A stretch of DNA of 64,000 bases, from contig NC_083869.1 in NCBI RefSeq assembly GCF_032452875.1, positions 118,550,001 through 118,614,000 of the forward strand, read 5' to 3'. The translations under genes and the position numbers were made by a program. The stretch comes from Bos javanicus. Lineage: Eukaryota; Chordata; Mammalia; Artiodactyla; Bovidae. Below the pieces are notes generated by a model. That model worked only from the letters and a program-made list of their open reading frames with translations, made no database searches and was not told the DNA's origin. Below are positions 1 through 13,100 of the stretch, piece by piece; position 1 is the stretch's first letter, and each line of letters starts with the position of its first letter.

Positions 1-1049
1 AGGCCTTTGATGTAGGAAACTCGTAGAGAACTGGCAGAAGTAATAATAATCAATAGAGTGGCCAGTGTCCAAAAAGCAAGCAAATGGTGACAATGAAAGT
101 GGTAAACTGCGAGATGAAGCTAAATGTCATTGAAGAAAAAAGATAAATGCAAAGACTGTAATATTTTAAAGCCAAAGATCAAGGTAAAATTGAAAGAAAA
201 GAAAAATTAGAAAGGGATGTGCCAGATTAGAGGGGATCACTTCAATAATAACACTAGCTCCAGAGACAGAAGCATAGAAAACCAGATGGAATGAGATACA
301 TACAGGAAGTAACCAGTGGAGGGGATAAAGATGAGGCACAGAGAGATGGTTGGATGGCATCACTGACTCAATGGGCATGCGTTTGAGTAAGCTCCAGGAG
401 TTGGTGATGGACAGGCAAGCCTGGTGTGCTGCAGTCCATGGGGTCGCAAAGAGTCAGACATGACTGAGCGACTGAACTGAACTGAACAGAGAGATAAACG
501 GTTAAAAGATGAGGAAAAAAAAAATGGTAGAGAGAGAAGCGGGACAGTGCAAAAGAAAGAGAGGAGAGAAATGGAGAAGTTGTGGATCTGAGAGGCTCAT
601 GAGACCAAAGCAACATTGTTCACAATGGCAGTGAGTTTTTAGGGTAAGTTATCCCCAGGTATCAAAATGGCTCCGGTAACTCACGCAGTTCGTAAGAGAC
701 TTCGCCAATGGAGTTTCACGTACTCTTAGAGCTTCAATTACATTCTACAATCAAATTGTTCCTCAACCCACATTTCCAGCCCAGCCTGACTCTGTCTTCT
801 GTGCTTTCAAACTCAATTATCCAAGTATCAGAAAGACCTGGCCAAAGTCCTAAGGTTTTAGACTTCTCCACTTATCTCTCAAAGACCTTCAGACTCAACA
901 CTCAAAACTGAGCACATCATCTTTCCCCTGAAAACCAGTATCTGCTCCTCCAATGTTCTGTACCTCTAAAACACTTACTGACTCATTCTTTCAACTTGAA
1001 CTTCTCAGTCATCCATGACAGAGACATCTCAATTGACATAACCCATCTA
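1..1049. other. SP100 intron or upstream, mostly unassigned
   Basis: Apart from a BovB 3' tail at about 343-487 I see no exon, RNA gene or nameable repeat here. The purine-rich 1-340 and pyrimidine-rich 700-1050 stretches carry no conserved coding motif. Confidence 0.5.
343..487 (+). mobile_element. BovB LINE 3' tail
   Basis: The sequence from GATGGTTGGATGGCATCAC to GACTGAACTGAACTGAAC is the 3' terminus of the RTE-clade retrotransposon BovB, which encodes LRELVMDR..W.AAVHG. It is strongly 5'-truncated, as is usual. Confidence 0.85.
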
Positions 1050-1056
1050 GTCACCT

Positions 1057-1269
1057 GAGCTTTCCTGGTGGCTCAGGGATAAAGAATTCGCCTGCCAAGA
1101 CAGGAGATGCAGGTTTGATCTCTGGGTCGAGAAGATCCCCTGGAGAAAGAAATGGCAACCCACTCCAGTATTCTTGCCTGGGAAATCCCATGGACAGACG
1201 AGGCTGGTGGGCTACAGTTCATGGGGGTCACAAAACAATCAGACATGACTTAGCAACTAAACAACAACA
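1057..1269 (+). mobile_element. Bov-tA SINE
   Basis: The tRNA-like head (CTTTCCTGGTGGCTCAG) is followed by the Bov-A body and an ACAACAAC tail. GTCACCT occurs at both flanks (1050-1056 and 1274-1280), consistent with a short target-site duplication. Confidence 0.88.
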
Positions 1270-1280
1270 GTCTGTCACCT

Positions 1281-2137
1281 AACTCTATCAGTTATTCCTT
1301 TTAAATGTCTCCAGCCTGTCCACTTGTTTCCATCTCCATGTCAGTACCCTTATCCATGTCTGTATCACTTCTCACTTGATCTAGTTCTACAGGCTCCTGT
1401 TTGTTCTCCTTCTTCCAACATTGTTCCCACCAAACACAGTCTAAGTGATTTAGCTAAGCTGATCTTTCAAAAAAGCAAATGTGTTCATGCTGCTGTCCTA
1501 TGTAATAGCCAAATGTCCTTTAATTTTCCTTTGGAATAAATTAATTCTTCTTTGAGTGACTTCCAAACTCCCTGCCTGAGGCCCCTGCATCTTTCTCCAT
1601 CCTCATCATTGCCTCTCATTGTCTCACTCAGTGTTCAGACCCACTGAACTCTTCTTGGTGTCCTGCATTTGCTGAATCCAGACTTTTGTATGTGCGCTTC
1701 CATCCATTTGGGGCTTTTATCTTAGTCACCTTTCTCCCTAATCTGTTTACCTACTGCTTCCATGATTCTTCCACTAGAAAAGGTCCCTCATTTCAAACCA
1801 GGCTAGTTCTTCTTGCCTTCTGCATCCCCAAAGTAGACTGTATAATGTGTCTTAACAGTCTCTGTGTACCAGTGTGCATCCCTCTTTATGCATCAGTTCC
1901 CTGGTTGCTCATAAGATTGATAAGCACTGATGCTTCAGTAGTCTTCTGCCCTGCATCATCACCATCATTCACCTCAGCATCTGACATGTGAGAGATGCTC
2001 AGCAACCTTGTTGAGTGAATAGAAAAAAAAAGTCTACCTTCTGGGTTTCAACATTTGGACATTTGTCTGGCAAAAATTCATTTATTACAGTATTTATATG
2101 AGAATACTAAAGTTACTTTAACAATTGAATATGTGTA
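1281..2137. other. unassigned intronic sequence
   Basis: The segment is pyrimidine-rich (1300-1990) and resembles an old degenerate mammalian repeat, which I cannot name. The 101-aa ORF at 1686-1991 has no recognisable motif. I see no exon. Confidence 0.4.
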
Positions 2138-2138
2138 T

Positions 2139-2889
2139 AGAGGAACTAAAAAGCCTCTTGATGAAAGTGAAAGAGGAGAGTGAAAAAGTTGGCTTAAAGC
2201 TCAAGATTCAGAAAACGAAGATCATGGCATCTGGTCCCATTACTTAATGGGAAATAGATGGGGAAACAGTGGAAACAGTGGTAGACTTTATTTTGGGGGC
2301 CTCCAAAATCACTGCAGATGGTGATTGCAGTCATGAAATTAAAAGACACTTACTCCTTGGAAGGAAAGTTATGACCAACCTAGATAGCGTATTAAAAAGC
2401 TGAGACATTTCTTTGCCAACAAAGGTCCGTCTAGTCAAGGCTATGGTTTTTCCAGTGGTCATGTATGTATGTGAGAGTTGGACTGTGGAGAAAGCTGAGC
2501 ACCAAAGAATTGATGCTTTTGAACTGTGGTGTTGGAGAAGACTCTTGAGAGTCCCTTGGACTGCAAGGAGATCCAACCAGTCCATTCTGAAGGAGATCGG
2601 TCCTGGGTGTTCTTTGGAAGGACTGATGCTAAAGCTGAAACTCCAATACTTTGGCCACCTCAATGTGAAGAGTTGACTCACTGGAAAAGACTCTGATTGA
2701 GGGATTGGGGGCAGGAGAGGAAGGGGACGACAGAGGATGAGATGGCTGGATGGCATCACCGACTCGATGGATGTGAGTCTGAGTGAACTCCAGGAGTTGG
2801 TGATGGACAGGGAGGCCTAGCGTGCTGCGATTCATGGGGTCGCAAAGAGTCGGACACGACTGAGCAACTGAACAACTGAACTGAACTGA
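2139..2889 (+). mobile_element. BovB LINE, 3' third
   Basis: This copy encodes the C-terminal part of the BovB ORF in broken pieces, for example VRLVKAMVFPVVMYVCESW and FELWCWRRLLRVPWTARRSN, and ends ACTGAACTGAACTGAATA. In-frame stops (TAA near 2245) show it is dead. Confidence 0.92.
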
Positions 2890-3051
2890 ATACATATTAA
2901 TGTAACAAACAGTATTTTTGGAAAAGAATAATGTCACATAAAAGTAAGTACAAATGTATGTAAAAATGTCATCAATGAGTGGATTGGAGAAGTATATAAA
3001 GAAAAAAATAGAAAAATAAAAATGCATATTTTGGGTGAAGAGTAAAAACAG

Positions 3052-3157
3052 ACTAAAAGGAAGGGACAAGGACAGTGAGGAGCAGCAACAAGAGAAAGAG
3101 ATGTCAGAGGCAGAGTCACCCTGTGATGTAGGAGTCAGGGAAAGAGGAGGGGAGCAG
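3052..3157 (+). CDS. possible upstream SP100 exon (acidic)
   Basis: An open stretch begins after ACAG at 3048-3051. Its last part reads SEAESPCDVGVRERGGEQ, and it ends before GTGTAA at 3158. The spacing of Cys, Arg and Gly loosely recalls the part of human SP100 just before the exon at 3216. The acceptor lacks a good pyrimidine tract and the similarity is weak, so this may be chance. Confidence 0.22.
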
Positions 3158-3215
3158 GTGTAAGTGAAAATTTCTTTACAAGCCATAACTTAGGAGCAGA
3201 GCTCCAAGGACTTAG

Positions 3216-3301
3216 AAGTGCTCCTGTGTCGTGTATTCTTCAAAAAGTGTTCAAGAGGCCAAGAAGCAATGACTGAAAGTCACCAAGCATTGATAGGATG
3301 G
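3216..3301 (+). pseudogene. SP100: decayed SP100 exon (two frameshifts)
   Basis: Reading from 3216 gives KCSCVVYSSKSV, then RGQEAMTESHQA in another frame, then DRM plus a split Asp codon in a third. In order these match the human SP100 exon just before the exon at 4050. Each change of frame needs one missing base, near 3252 and 3290. The donor GTAAGG at 3302 is good and the phase fits the next exon. The acceptor TTAG at 3212-3215 has almost no pyrimidine tract. Read without shifts, the exon reaches TGA at 3270-3272. It is therefore either a dead exon, one that truncates the protein before SAND, or carries sequencing indels. Confidence 0.6.
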
Positions 3302-3877
3302 GTAAGGCCACCCAAGGTCGGGATAGAGGTGGTTGAATAGATACCCCAGACCCAGGAGTAGCTGTGGAAGGTGATCAGTGTTCAAGGAGAACCTCAAGCA
3401 GCTCCCAACAGGGGGTGGACCAGTTACAGAAGGTGCAGGTCACAGGACCTTGGGCTGCAGGGTGTCAGGAGTCTGAAATCAGAGCTCCCACTCCTGATGC
3501 ACTCGAGTGTAAACACACTTTGACAGGGAGTGCACTCAGTCCACGTCACAACCCTATTCTTTGCACTTACCTGACCTGACCCTTCGGGGAACTGCAGGGA
3601 GGAAAGAATTCTATTTAACAGAATGGCCAACTGATTATACCTGGATGATGTAGTTGAAATCACTGGTGAAATTGACAATATCATGGGGCAAAGAAATGTG
3701 ATCTTCTGCTGGAAGATAATAGCGTCATTTTGTCACAACCTTGGAAAGACCTCAAAAGACAAACAATCCTTTACCCTATCAGAAAAAAAAGACCTCAGAC
3801 AACTATTTGTAAACTCATTAGATAGTTTTGGAGGAGGCCTTCTAACATGTTGCTGATTTATATAGTGATTTCTCATT

Positions 3878-4000
3878 AGCTTTTGCAAATAAGATCTTAT
3901 TTAATCTTCACAAAAAATGTAAAACCTGAGTGGCATACGTGTTGCTATCCCTGTTTCATAAATGAGGAAACCGATGCACATAAGTAGTGAAGAGATTTTT
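3878..4000 (-). repeat. MIR SINE remnant
   Basis: TTATTTAATCTTCACAAAAA and TTTCATAAATGAGGAAACCG match the minus-strand MIR consensus pattern. It lies just upstream of the exon at 4050. Confidence 0.6.
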
Positions 4001-4049
4001 CAGGTTTACAGTTTTTTTAAGTTTCTGACCACCACCTGTTACTTTCTAG

Positions 4050-4103
4050 ATTCCACGGATATTGGAAGCAATTCTACTTTGGGAAAACACAGTGGGAAAA
4101 GAA
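4050..4103 (+). CDS. SP100: SP100 exon, linker before basic region
   Basis: This 54-bp exon lies between TTTCTAG and GTAAGA. It begins and ends in phase 1 and encodes STDIGSNSTLGKHSGKR after a split first codon. Human SP100 has a closely similar NNSTLEKHSGKR segment just before its Arg/Lys-rich tract. Joined to 16889 the split codon gives AGG (Arg) and the frame continues. The region is predicted to be disordered linker with nuclear-localisation character. Confidence 0.75.
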
Positions 4104-7100
4104 GTAAGACTGCATAAGAATTTACTCGATTTTCATGTTACAAATGAACAATTTTTTAATGCTAAAATTTATTATATTTTCCGTACCTTTAATAAGAAAA
4201 AGATTAATGCCTTTTAAACTAATTGTTTTTCAAAATGCTCATATCTTCATGTGAATATCTTGCTTTTTATTCTTGCTTTAAAATGTTTCTTATCAATATT
4301 AACATATACATTTCCAGAATTTTTCTGTGCATGCGTTAACACCTTTTGTAATACAGTTTTATCTAAATAGAGTAATTCTATGCATATCTCTCTCTTAAAA
4401 ATTATATCATACCTAGAAAATTAAAATACATAACATTTTAAATTGAACTACAAAAAACCTTTTTTAAAGGATGCCTTAACATGCACTCTTTTCATTTTTA
4501 GTGTGGTTGAGTATTTTCCGTTTGTTATTGGTCATTTGTTTTCCTTCCTCACAGAATGCTTTGTCATGGGATGCTCGGTCAGTGTCTGCTGTTGTGGTGT
4601 TTTTCTTTTTCTTACTATACTGCATGACTATAGAAATCTTTGTATCAGATACATGCACACTAAATCTTGGTCCTATATGTTCCTAATATTTTGTCCCATT
4701 TGTTGTTTTTCTTTTAGGTTTGTTAACGGAATACTTTGTGTTAAAGAAGTTATAAATTTTTAGGAGATCAAATTTGCTAGCCTTTTTCTCTCTAGTTCTT
4801 TGGTTTCCTATCATATTTATAATAGCCATTTCTAGATTTTTCAAAATATTGCTCTATATTTGATTCTAGAATATTTGAAGTACCTGATAATTTTTAATAT
4901 TTCCGTCAAAATCCCATGAGTTTTGCCTATTTGTATATAGGCACTTTGATCACACAGCACCTTTTACTTGTCTGAATATTAGTTTTTATTTTATAAAAAC
5001 ATTGCAGGAGAAAAGGGAGAGCTCAGAAGTAGCAACAGACTGATGCTAGGGGTGAATTTTTGAATTAGCTCAAGAAGATTCCCTCCCCATCTCCTTCCCA
5101 AGTTCTTTGGAAACTCTAATTAGAAATACATTGATTTTGCAGAATAGTTTAGGGAGAACAGAGACATACCCATTTGTTTATGTCTTATTTGATGTTCTTC
5201 CACTATGAATTTTCTTACGCTTTAAAAAAAATTATATACTGTACACATTTGTTTCCATCTATGAATATCTTTTTCCCATTACAAAAGAGCTGGAATAAAT
5301 TTAAATGAGATAAGACTCTCAAAATCTTTTTAAGTAGGAAATCTATGGTCATTTTATTGCATATGAGGAAATCAGAATGCCAGGGATCTTTTTCTGATTT
5401 AATACAAAATCTTAGGAGCATCTATATAATAGTTTAAGGATCCACCTGTCACTTAAAATATTAGGGCCAGGCCTCCAAATTATCAAGACAACCAACCAGA
5501 ATTAAGTTTCTTAAGAAATTTGTAATAAGTGACAATAGTTTCTAATGAGGGGAGTATTACAAGACCCTTCCAAATAACTCTTTCAAGGCAAATTTATATT
5601 ACAGAGAACAGAACAAATTGGTAATGGTTACAAACAGACATGTCTTACCTTCTTATGAAAATTCTCAATTTAATACTGTCAAAGCAATTCTTGTTTTGAA
5701 TTTATTTATTTATTTTAATTGAAGGATAATTACTTTACAATATTATGATGTCTTTGCCATACATCAATATGAATCAGCCATAGATATACATATGTCCCCT
5801 CCATTCATATGCTTTATGTGGGACATCTCTCCCATGTAAGGCAATTCTTTGCGTTAGTTTTATGGTAGAGAATTCTGTCTCTCCTTCTAAAGCTGTGGGT
5901 TGAGAGGACTTCCCCTCGTTCTCTTTGTCTAATTCTTTGTTAGGTACGAAGACTTACATTTCAAAAGTCTGGTCTCGGGAATTTGATTAGTTAGCCTTAT
6001 ACAAAACACAGACCCATAGAGTTGGATTTTGTTGGCAGAAATAGAGAAAGTATTTGGAAAGAATCTTACCTAAAAACAGTAAAATATGATGAATATAGAT
6101 TTTTCTACTACAGTCTCCAATCTTGTTGCTAAATCTGAACTAGTTTGAGATCCTTTATCTTTTTTCTGTTCAGATTTCCTTTCTTGTCTTCACCTAAATA
6201 TATAATGTAAATGATTTGTTCAGTGATTTAAGTGAGGATATATGCAACATCCTTTTTAAGACTCTCTCTCTCATATAGTATTTAATAAGTATTTACTACT
6301 TACAGGTTAATTATTATTCTCAGCACTGTCAAAATATTTTCTGTAATGTTCTTTGATCTCCAAATACTGAAGACCCTTCTTTATACACCTTCTATTTATC
6401 AGACCTCATCCTTATGGGCCTTGTCCCATTTCCACACCTCTCAACTTATCAATTTCACACTCTCAACCCTTCTACAACTTCTCCTTCCTGAAAAATCAGA
6501 CCACATCTCTACTAATGGCTGCTGAAACTCATTCTTTCCTCATGGTACTCATTTTGGGTAAAGATATATAAACAGACTTCAAAAGTGAGCATTATTACTG
6601 GTGTTGTGTGGGAATTTAGCAAAAGTGAAGGAAAAGCCAGATTTGAGGTGTCCCCAAAAACAAAGGTATAGAAGGCTTCCAAGATTTTGAAAGACTTTGG
6701 CCAAGCTTGCACTCATGCTAACGACTGAGTTGCTGTTGGCTGTAGATATAATTCCTATAGCTCATCCTATAGAACATGGCAGGATAATTTACAATGATTC
6801 CCTACTTCCACAGAATAAAGAAGTGAACTCAGAGCTTCCCTTTTTAAAAAAAAGTCTGAGTTTCACCCAGAGGCAAAGAGTCAGGAGTCTCATTTGCAAC
6901 ATAGCCCATGGTCTGGTCACAATAGAGGTTCCCAGTGACAAATATACCTATTGACACAGCCTCACAATCCAGCAACCTTAGGTGCTAAATGTAAGGTGGG
7001 AACCTCCATATTTTTCCACCATGATGAAACCAAGAAGGACTAATTCCACAAGATTAAGCCAGTGCCATACCCCAAATACTTGGAGTGATTTATGCCTCCA

Positions 7101-10100
7101 ACCATCCTTGGCCCAGGTTAAAAGTACTAGCGCCATGTGGCTGGTGAGAAGAAACTCTGCATTAGAACTAGTTAAGCTTCTGTATACTGATGCATCCAAG
7201 AATGTGTTGGAAGAGTAATTTAAATGACTAATTCTATCAGTCTGTGAAAAGTTTAATCCAAGTATATGATTGTATACTTAAATCTGGGGGGAAAAATATT
7301 GAAATAAAGGGAGGGATAAGGACATGTTAGGAAACCACAAATTAGAAAGTTGGTCAGTTTTCATTGTTGGTTCTTTGTCATGTACAGTGATGTAATCAGT
7401 GTTGTTGGCTAAGGAAGATTCTCTGTAGATAGTAAGGATTGCGATAGTAAGGATGCCTCTACACCACATGCTCCCAAGAAGACTATACAGATTGACCACA
7501 GATAAGCAGCTCTGCTGACCTCATGGGTGAGGCGGGAGTAGGCAGCAGGCGTGGGGAGCATTGAGGATGGGGAGGCAGACCTCCTCCCAAGAGCCTGGGC
7601 TTTAGACCTGAAGGAATCTTTTTCTAACAAGCTGGTTTCTCCAGTCAAGAGGATGAAGCCGGTTGGCCTATCAGAGGGAGATCTGATCATAGTCTTTCTG
7701 ACTGGGAGGCTGTTGGCTGCTTCTTGCTTCCTAACACATGGTGGGTCTTGGCATCACTGTGATCAGGTGAGTAAGCTGGGAGAATCTGATGCACTCTCTT
7801 GTCTGCTAAAGTATCATGATCTCCTACTTGCTTATAGCTCCTTCCTGGTCATTTGTTGGTAATGTTGATCGGAGAGTTGATAGCTGTGGTACTGTTGGTG
7901 GTGATGGTCCCTTCATGGCTTCCTGTATCTACATGTTGAAGTGTAGCTGAGATCGCATCCCTAGATATTTCATCCAGTCTGGTAGCCATAAATCCTATCC
8001 ATATGTTAATGACCACCAATTTTATTTCACCTCCTTTTGTCCTTCTATTGAACTGCCAAGTCATAAGTTCAACTTCTGACTCCAGACTTCCACTTGGAGT
8101 CTCAGATTTGACACATGAAACCCATTTCTTTATTTCACTCCCAAACCTGTCATCCACCACCTTTCTCTCACTAAATGACATTATTTCTACTCGGTTGCTT
8201 GAGTCAAAAATATAGAAAAATGTGCTTGATTCCTCTTTTTTTTCCTAGTCCCTCCACATCCATTCACAAAATGTTTCAAAACTATATATATTTAAGAAAA
8301 AAAAAAGAACCAAATAGAAATAAGTATAATATCTGAAATCAAAAACAATGGAAAAATTGGGTGGACTCTGAAAATACATTGTGTGTGTGTGCATGTGTAT
8401 ACAAATACAGCCAGTTCTCATTATTCATGGTATAGAGGTTGTATGAAGTCACCCCAAACACAAAGCAGCTAATAACAAAACTTTGCTTCCAAAAGAAATA
8501 GAGGGTTTGGTTCTTGTGAGCCTCTGGTCCTATTTTTGTAAACCAATAAACATAGATCTTTGTTTCATGAATGTTTCTGTTTAAAGACACCTAATTTATT
8601 ATACATGTTGATTCATTAATGCTGAACTCACATCCAATGGCGTTATAACTCATGCCTGATTGGAGCTCATCTAACACATGTGTTTTCTCCATAAGACACG
8701 TCACAGTCTTAAGAACACTAGAGAGCACTTCAGCACTAGGCTTGAGGCCATTTTAAGCAGCATAATTACCAACAAAAAGCACAAAATGAGAACAACATGG
8801 AATTAAGTAGATGGCAAAAGGACGCTTGTTTACAAAATAAGCTGAAACAAGGAGGCAGAGCTTTGTCTTGTTCAGCCTCTGCTGGGAACACGTGTGTCTG
8901 GCAACACAAATTTTTCACTGCTGTGCGCACCATCATGAATGACCATGGAAGCGCCATGAGAACTGACTCGGGAGTTTCAAATAAATTTTAGAGAGTGGGT
9001 GACTTCACAAATGTGGAATATGTGAGTAATGAAGATTGGCTGTATATATACACATTTTCATTCTTTCTAGAATTAGTTTTTTAAATTAAATAATACATAG
9101 GTTCTCATAGGCAATATTTTATTATTGTTGCTTGCCAGACAGCCTGCAATTTGGATTTATATTTACTCTCTGACCCAAGAGTTGCTTAAGAGAGCATGGG
9201 AGAAAATGTACATTCTCTATTTCCATTTTCTAGATATGAAGTTGAATGTGTATCAATAATATCAACCTTGTTAAAACGTATTATTTGGGTCTTTCAGAGC
9301 CTTTTCATTTTGTCCACTTGATCATCTGTGGACTGAGGGTAATAAAAAATAAGAGTGTCTACTAGTAGACTGTTTTTACCTCTTATGATATTTCCTGTAA
9401 TTTCTATTTGCTTAAAACATTTTGTCCTGGATTATACTTTGTTTGATAATCAGATCAGGATTCCCTGGTTTCTTTTTGTTGATGTATGCCAAAATTACCT
9501 TTGCCTGTACATTGATTTTCAGCATTTAAAAATGTGTTTTTACTTGAGTCTTTTGTATATGGTTAAAAGTTGGGATTTACTTTGTAATTTAATTACAAAA
9601 TATATTATTTAAATACGTGAGTTAAGTCATGTCCTGTTATTGTTAGGACCAAAATGTTTGAACTTGTTTCTGTCATGTTAATTTGTACTGATGATTCATC
9701 TTGTTCTAGTGTCTTGGATATTAAAAATGTCAACACTCTGCATTCTGTCTTCAATGCATTTATGTGCATCTGTGTACTTGTGATACTTAGGAAGGTTTGC
9801 ATTTTGGTTGTAGTGGTTAAAGCTGAGCATAGGATTGCTTAGCTGAGACTAACCCTCCCAACTGGTCTTGCAGTTAGCTCTGCCACATTTCTCCTGAGTA
9901 GGAGAAACATGAGCCACTTCTGGGTTTTTCCTTTAAAAGAAATTGAATTGAGTTCTTGTTCATTTCCCGTATTTCCTTTGGTTGGGAGTATATACTTATG
10001 ATATTTACAAAGGTTTATTCTTTTGTTGTAGTAATTACTCTTAGAATTACCTTTATATGACACCTTTGATCCTCTCTGTAGACAGATCCCATTAATTTCC

Positions 10101-13100
10101 CCCTCACCCTGGTAGATTTGCAAAATTAGTATGTGTCCTATATTTCTCTGTCCAGTCTCTTTCCTCTCCCACCCAATTTAGGCCGCACATTCCCTTTATT
10201 TTTTACCTCTCATATATAAAAAGTGCTTTATATTTATCCTTTATTTATCCAAATAATACCCCTTGACTCCCAACAGTAAAACAATGACCTTGCTCTACCA
10301 CTCGTATTTCTGCCTTCCTCTGCAATTTTTTTGGTATTACATTATATCTATATTTTCAGGACATATACACTTAAAACTCTGGTCTTTCACCTCATTTACA
10401 TTTTTATTTTAATCTTCTTGCCAAAATGTCTCAGTCCTGTCTTGGTTTGCTAAAGTGGACCCTCTAGCAGTTTTCTCAATAAGTACTCATAGGACCAATA
10501 TTTCCAAAATGTCCCTATTCAAAAGTACTTGCTTTTATTATTTATACCTGAAAATAATTTGCTTGTTCTTTACTTCTAGAACTGTCTTGTAGGATTTTCC
10601 TGAAACCTTCTGTGGCATTCAATGTTGCTATAGAAAATTCTACAGCCAGAGATTCCTCTCCCTTGAAAATGACTTGGTCTTTCGGCCCAGGCTGCCCATT
10701 CAATTCTTTATCTTTAAAGTCCAGTAAGTTTGCTGGAATATATTTCAGGGTTGACTAGAATCTATTTTCTCTGCTATAGAGTGAAAATACATGTACTTAC
10801 ACAAAATATATTTCATTTTTTTAAATAATTTCGGAAAATTTTTTCTTGAACTTACCTTCAATTATGTCTTCTGTTACTTTGGTTCTCTTTTTCAAGAATG
10901 CTAAGGATTTGTTCACTGTTTTCTGTTGATAGGGATATCACCCACATTTTTCTTTTAATGGAAAGACCCAGACTATTCTTCTCACATCCCATTAGCCCAC
11001 ACTTACTCACATGGCCAGAGCTAAGTGCTAGGGGAGGCTACAGGCAGCCAAGCGTCCTATGAAAGAAAAGAGAGAATACTTATGGGTGACAAACAGCAAT
11101 CTGCTTACTTGTTCTCCACGTTTTCCTCCCAAGTCCCTGATTTCCTCAAAGAGGCAAAGTCAAACTCTGTTGGTTCAAGGCTGGCCTTGTTGTTACCTGA
11201 GGCACTTTGGCAATAAAAGGAGCTGGAATGTGGATGCAACCCAGAGCTTTGGTGGCCAGAGACAAGTTAGCGTTGAGTGGAAAATAAGGAAGAAAGTGTT
11301 AGAAAATTCTGTTGTAACTGATGAACACAGCTCTCAACGGAATGAGGAGAAACAGACAAGAGAGAATTTAATCAATTAAGCAGAAGCCAGACTGGTATCA
11401 CATCAGATCTATGCCCAATATACACACAATTACTTAAACCAAACTCAGAGCACACACCACACTGTTGGTGCCGTAGAGACAAGCGACACCCCATTGTCTG
11501 AACTGAGTTCTGTGATTTTCGTTTCTACCTCATTCCTTATATTCTCTTCTTTATCTCCCTTCTTTTTCCTGCTCCTTTCCCATTCTACTAATGTTTTTCT
11601 TCTCTACTTTATTTCTTTTGGTCATTCTTTAAAATCATATCATATAAAACACTGCTGTTGGGTTTACATGGCACTGTAGAGATGACAAGATTTTTCTTCT
11701 GGAGCTGAAAATATATTTGGGTATACATTTCTTTCATTTGGAAAAAATCCTTTCAATTTCTTCTGATTATTTCTAATACTTTATATATATTTGAATATAG
11801 TATTATTATATATTAAATATATTTTACAATGTAGTAGTAGTATTCATCACTCAGTCATGTCTCTTTGTGATCCCATGGACTGTAGCCTGCCACACTCCTC
11901 TGTCCATGGAATTCTCCAGGCAAGAAAACTGGATTGGGTTGTGCACGCTTCAGCAGTTACAGCGTGTGGGCTCAGAAGTTTCAGTTCCCAGGCTCTAGAG
12001 CACAGGCTCAGTAGTTTTGACGCATGGCTTAGTGACTCCACAGGATGTGGGATCTTCTTCCCCAACCAGGGATCAAACCCGTGTCTCCTGCATTGGCAGG
12101 CCAATTCTCAACCACTGCACCACCAGGGAAGCCCCCCATACTTATCTTTAGCATCTTGTTTATTTCCCAGGTTATACTTACCTGGTCTAAGAATTTTGTC
12201 CTCTGAGTTTTTGTGAAATCTCACTGCCATATTTAACTTAATAGTTGGAATGAGAAGTCTAAGCACAGATCATATTTGTTCCTTCTCCTACTTCCTTCCT
12301 TATCAAACCTGTTCTCTTAAATAGTTCTTTCTATGCCACAGGATGAAGTCTTAAATAAGCCCCAGAGTTGTGTTAATCCTTTTCAGCAGCAGTGATATTC
12401 TCACTCAACATTAAAAAGACTGAGCTGATATAATATTAAAACTGTAAAATAGGTAGGGGGGAAATTGGGTAAGACCAGCCTCTTCGACCATCTACACATC
12501 CTCTCTAATGCCATTCACTATCTTCTGCTTTTGGCTAATTCAAGTTGGGGAGGAAGGAGAGAAGGAAGTAGTCGAGACCAGGAATGGCCCTCCAGCAATA
12601 AACCCTTCACTTCTCCCAGAAATGGCAGATGCATGAGTCACATTTGTGGGTTCTTCAGAGATCCTCCCCTTTCAGGGAGAATTTCTCAACTGAAGTTCCC
12701 CTGATGCAGGAAATCCAACCGATGGCTTACCACTTCCTTCCTAGTCTCTCAGCTTCCAGGAGGTCCACACCCCTCCTAGGGTCACCTCTTTCATCCAAAA
12801 CGGCCTCCTGGACACAGTATCTCTCAAGAATTAACTGAACCTCTCCCTTTCCAGGGAAGGCTCCTGCCTCTTCATGGTCTTCAGACTTTCTAGACCCCTC
12901 TCTAGACTTTCCAGGTTTGAGTCTTTAAACACCTCTGCCTCCCTTAAGCCCTTGGAGACACAGATTAATTATCTTGGAAGCTTCCTCACTTGCCTTGAGG
13001 GCAGGGGAGCACTGAACTTCTATAGCAAGTCTCTGGTGCCAATAGATAGTCTATTTGAATAGGAAACCCAAGAACAACCACTCTACTTCCTGTGGTATAT

